Of a stretch of 64,000 bases of DNA, positions 60,840 through 64,000 are shown in pieces (position 1 is the stretch's first letter; each line of letters starts with the position of its first letter). Source of the DNA: Cyprinodon diabolis (taxonomy: Eukaryota; Chordata; Actinopteri; Cyprinodontiformes; Cyprinodontidae); the NCBI GenBank assembly GCA_030533445.1, contig CM060071.1, positions 1,674,001 to 1,738,000 on the forward strand. The letters are read 5' to 3'. The notes under the pieces are model-generated. The model worked only from the letters and a program-made list of their open reading frames with translations, did no database searches and had not been told where the DNA came from. The position numbers and the translations under genes are program-made.

Positions 60840-63470
60840 ATACTCAAAGTAAAGTAAAAAGCAGAGCACTTTACTAGCCCACAATGACATTTATATGGTA
60901 GTGAAATGCCAGCCCTCCCACTGCACTTACACTTGAGAGGTTTTATCTATTTTGTTCTGTTTTTATCAACATGGGTGTAGATATTATACAATAATGAAAA
61001 ATGTTATGCTGAACAAAGGTAATAATAAATGAATATGAATAAGGACTTTTACATATTTATTAGCATTGTCTGTTTGTTTACCAGATGGGGGAAGAGTTGG
61101 GGATGGGGTCCCTAACCAAACATTAATGCTGTATAGGGAGTGCCAGCATGGAAAAGTTTGGAAACCATTGGTTTGGGTCACAACGTATCAATGTGATAAA
61201 ATTAGTACTTAAATTTGGACATTTATAAATCCTCTCTATCTAATGTGACTGAGCTTGCAATATTTTACTAATTGTAAAATTAAAACTCTGTTGAGCTAGT
61301 AATAAATAATAAAGAACATCCAAGCATTTCTTTAAAGTTGCAGCAGTTACTGCACACACCTGTGTGTGTTAATTTCAAGATAACGGCGGCTTTACTTCTG
61401 GATTGGTTCTGATCAATTTTTTTGTTTTTATCAAAAATGCAGCACTGCAGCGTGGTATGGCTGGCTCTGCCCACATGAAATATCAACAACATAGAAACTC
61501 TGTAGGGGCCATATTTCACTCAAGCCTCACAAACAGTAATCAAACAATCAAGGGTGTGAAGCTGAATAGCTGTTTCTAAAATTGCTGGCATTCCCCAACC
61601 CCTCATTGCAAGTGATAATGATGAGAGCGGACAGCCAAGTCAGACACAACAAAGCGAGACGGCACACCACCTCTGATTCAGATAGCAGGCATGCTGAATA
61701 AAGCATTAAACAAGCAAAAAGGAGAAAACTACTCTTTATGAAACTTTTATATTTTTAAACTCCAACATATTTGTGGCTGTTAGAGTAATTGTTTCTGTAG
61801 GTGACGTGCCACTCATGTTGTTTTCTGTCTCGTGTGGAGAAGCCATGACCTATCACTGCCTGTGGCTTCTTAATTACACCGTCTCCATCAGATGACTGTA
61901 TTTCAGAATGAATCATCCCACTTCAGCTTAGAGTGTAGCCATTTAAAGATGTGTGTGTGTCTGCATCAAAACTCTGAGGTTTATACTGATCAGCAAGTTG
62001 GGAAACCCTGGGCTGTGAAGAAATGTAGCAATCTTTTTTGGAAGCTAAATAAACAGTTGCAGGGAGGAGGATTATTTCTTTTAAACGTGTTTGCGTCTGA
62101 TTTGCTGTGGTATCAGCTTGGTTTTAAGTTAAATACAGGTATCAGCAAACCAACAGGCTCAAAATCATGATCCTTCTGCTGAGGACTTCAGTTATTATTT
62201 TTTTTTTTTGCAAGACTTTCATAAGGTTTAACAGAAGCTAGATTGCTGTTTAGAAGGTGAAAAATAAAGGTCTGTATACAATAAGTCTAACAATCTAAAA
62301 AAGTCCAAACAGCACCTCTATGTGGTTCTAAAAATATTTAGCTATATATCAATATATGTCTTTATATATTGTTTAACAAACAATTGCTGTTATTGATATA
62401 GGGAATCTCATCCGGGACATCATAGCCCGAGTTCAGGGGCGGAAAAGATCTTTAAAAACTCCAAAAAGCACCTCTCAAATGGCCCCAACACATTTATTAA
62501 TGCTTATTTGTGTGTCCAGAGGGAGGTTTGTGCCCCATTACGTTGTTTAAAGGTTCCCCCATACTTGTGGGGACTGTGCACCTACTGTGAGCCATGCAGA
62601 GTCTGATATTTCAGCCTTTGTATTCAAGCTTATGTTGTCATTGGGTGTCTTAGTCATTGTGCTTAAAAAACAAAATAAACAATGCTAGTTGGGTGTCTTA
62701 CCATCACACACCTGTCAGTAAGATGGACCTCCGTGTCAAAATGAAAACTGTTCAATAAGGCTTTTTCATTTGATTATTTCTTTTTCAATAACAGAATCCT
62801 GATAATCCTCACACGACCAAAACTGGACAATTTAACACTTTTCTTAATCACAGTTGGAAGTTTAGAATGTATTTCACTAGTCAAAGTACAAAAAAAACAT
62901 TTTATGTTTGAGTTTAGTGCAACTTAATTCAATACATGTCAGTCCATATATGGATCCCATTTGCCATAATGTTTTAACAAAGAGGTGTAGTGAGTAACAC
63001 CGATTGTAACACCGATTATGGCCGCACCTATCATTAGGTGGGCTGTACTGGACAGTAGTGATTCATTTTTGCTCAAACCAAATGAGTTATAAGCAGGAAA
63101 AAAATTTGTGTCTCACTATCCTTGTGGGGATTTTTCATTGACTACCATTCATTTTGCATTCATTTCTATGGCCTAACCCTAAGCATTAGTAACACATCCC
63201 CAACCCTAAGCCTAACCTATACTCAATTCGCTCCTTCGCCCTGAACCTTACCCCCACTTCAAGAAGAGAACTTGTCATAGGGAACAGTTGATGGTCCCAA
63301 CAAGTACCAGAAAGGTAATCCCCCAAAATTAGCATATTTCTGGGAAAAATGTCCCCACAGGTTAACAAAAACATAGCTATATATACAGATACACACACAG
63401 TGGGACAAAAAGGTTTCTAGTCAGACACTGATTCTGCAGATTATGCTACTTTGATGAGAGATAGGTCCAC
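60840..63470. other. Probable fam20a 5' intron, largely unassigned
   Basis: No exon of fam20a or another gene recognised. The segment 62500-62600 and especially 63110-63400 carries 'tccccaca'/'tgtgggga' words shared with 790-960. The rest is AT-rich with short frames only. Confidence 0.4.
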
Positions 63471-63475
63471 TTTAG

Positions 63476-63793
63476 AGGTATAGTAGAGGATGTTCGTGAA
63501 TTTTTGAAATGACCCACCCTCTCAACTGTAAAACACAAAAATGCACATGCACAATGTTGTACCCTAATAAACATGTGCAAGAGCATGTAGGAACCCATCG
63601 AGCACGCTATGCATACTTTCCAAAAGAAGATTTGCATTTTTTCCATGATGTCAGACTCATCACCGGTAAGTGAAAATTGGGGACGAGCACGTAAGACGGC
63701 CTTACATAAACATATCACCAGGAATGATTGACAATGAGGAGGACCACTTATTTTGAGGATCCATCCTGAAAAATAATATCCTCCACTATACCT
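63476..63793. mobile_element. MITE (318 bp) with aggtatagtrgaggat inverted ends
   Basis: Left end aggtatagtagaggat; right end atcctccactatacct. The body shares blocks, in reverse, with 52169-52500 ('gacggccttacataaacata') and 16930-17095 ('catgtgcaagagcatg'). The flanks (tttag / ataac) do not show a clear duplication, so the TSD type is unsettled here. Confidence 0.7.
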
Positions 63794-64000
63794 ATAACTT
63801 TAAGAGAAAAAAAAATAAACCTTGTAGTGACACTGCAGGATTTTTTAAGTATATTTTTTGTAAATTCTGGTGGAAAACAAGTATTTTGTCAAAAACAAAA
63901 GTTAAACTCAAATCACAAATGAAGTGTTCCTATGATTAAGCAAAATACAGACCTCTCTCATTCTAAATCTTTCTATACATGTGATAGAAGCATGGTTTGT

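Overview
The window is vertebrate nuclear DNA, most likely from a ray-finned (teleost) fish. The genes are split into short exons with GT/AG borders and kilobase introns, and the spaces between them are full of fish-type repeats (Tc1, hAT, L2/CR1, L1, Penelope, tRNA-type SINEs, TTAA foldback elements). There is no bacterial or plasmid content.

Four protein-coding genes were assembled exon by exon; in each, every exon joins in phase. They are the 3' end of arsg (+, 66-3674), complete wipi1 (-, 11755-25218, 12 coding exons, 444 aa), complete prkar1a (+, coding 35221-46248, 10 coding exons, 380 aa) and the 3' half of fam20a (-, 53528-59467). From memory, order and orientation match the human 17q24 block ARSG-WIPI1-PRKAR1A-FAM20A. 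arsg and wipi1 converge, wipi1 and prkar1a are head to head about 8 kb apart, and prkar1a and fam20a converge. The four genes do not form one pathway: a lysosomal sulfatase, an autophagy PI3P effector, the PKA type I-alpha regulatory subunit, and a secretory-pathway pseudokinase.

Region by region: 1-4.3 kb, last three arsg exons, with an L1 copy inserted 44 bp before the final exon. 4.4-11.7 kb, intergenic: decayed L2-like LINE with a nested SINE-like copy, a solo LTR, and an esterase-like ORF remnant. 11.7-25.4 kb, wipi1, whose introns hold two full-length Tc1 elements with open transposase frames, an old LTR, a hAT derivative and SINEs. 25.4-33.4 kb, wipi1 promoter, one solo LTR, nested L2 copies interrupted by another solo LTR, and a third Tc1 element ending just before the prkar1a promoter. 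33.5-48.4 kb, prkar1a, with two perfect cAMP-response elements at its promoter and introns carrying a THAP-like TTAA element, a 1.4 kb hAT element, a 0.9 kb foldback element and a TTAA MITE. 48.4-53.5 kb, intergenic MITEs, a SINE and a Penelope remnant. 53.5-64 kb, fam20a and its upstream intron, with a hAT MITE, an R4/Dong-like LINE tail and a small MITE.

I found no clearly new biological system. The most interesting signals are regulatory and transposon-related: paired CREs in the promoter of the PKA regulatory subunit gene, a transposon-borne CRE plus CTCF-like motif inside its intron, a solo-LTR family whose copies carry CTCF-consensus cores, and three different Tc1 families all with uninterrupted transposase frames within 19 kb.
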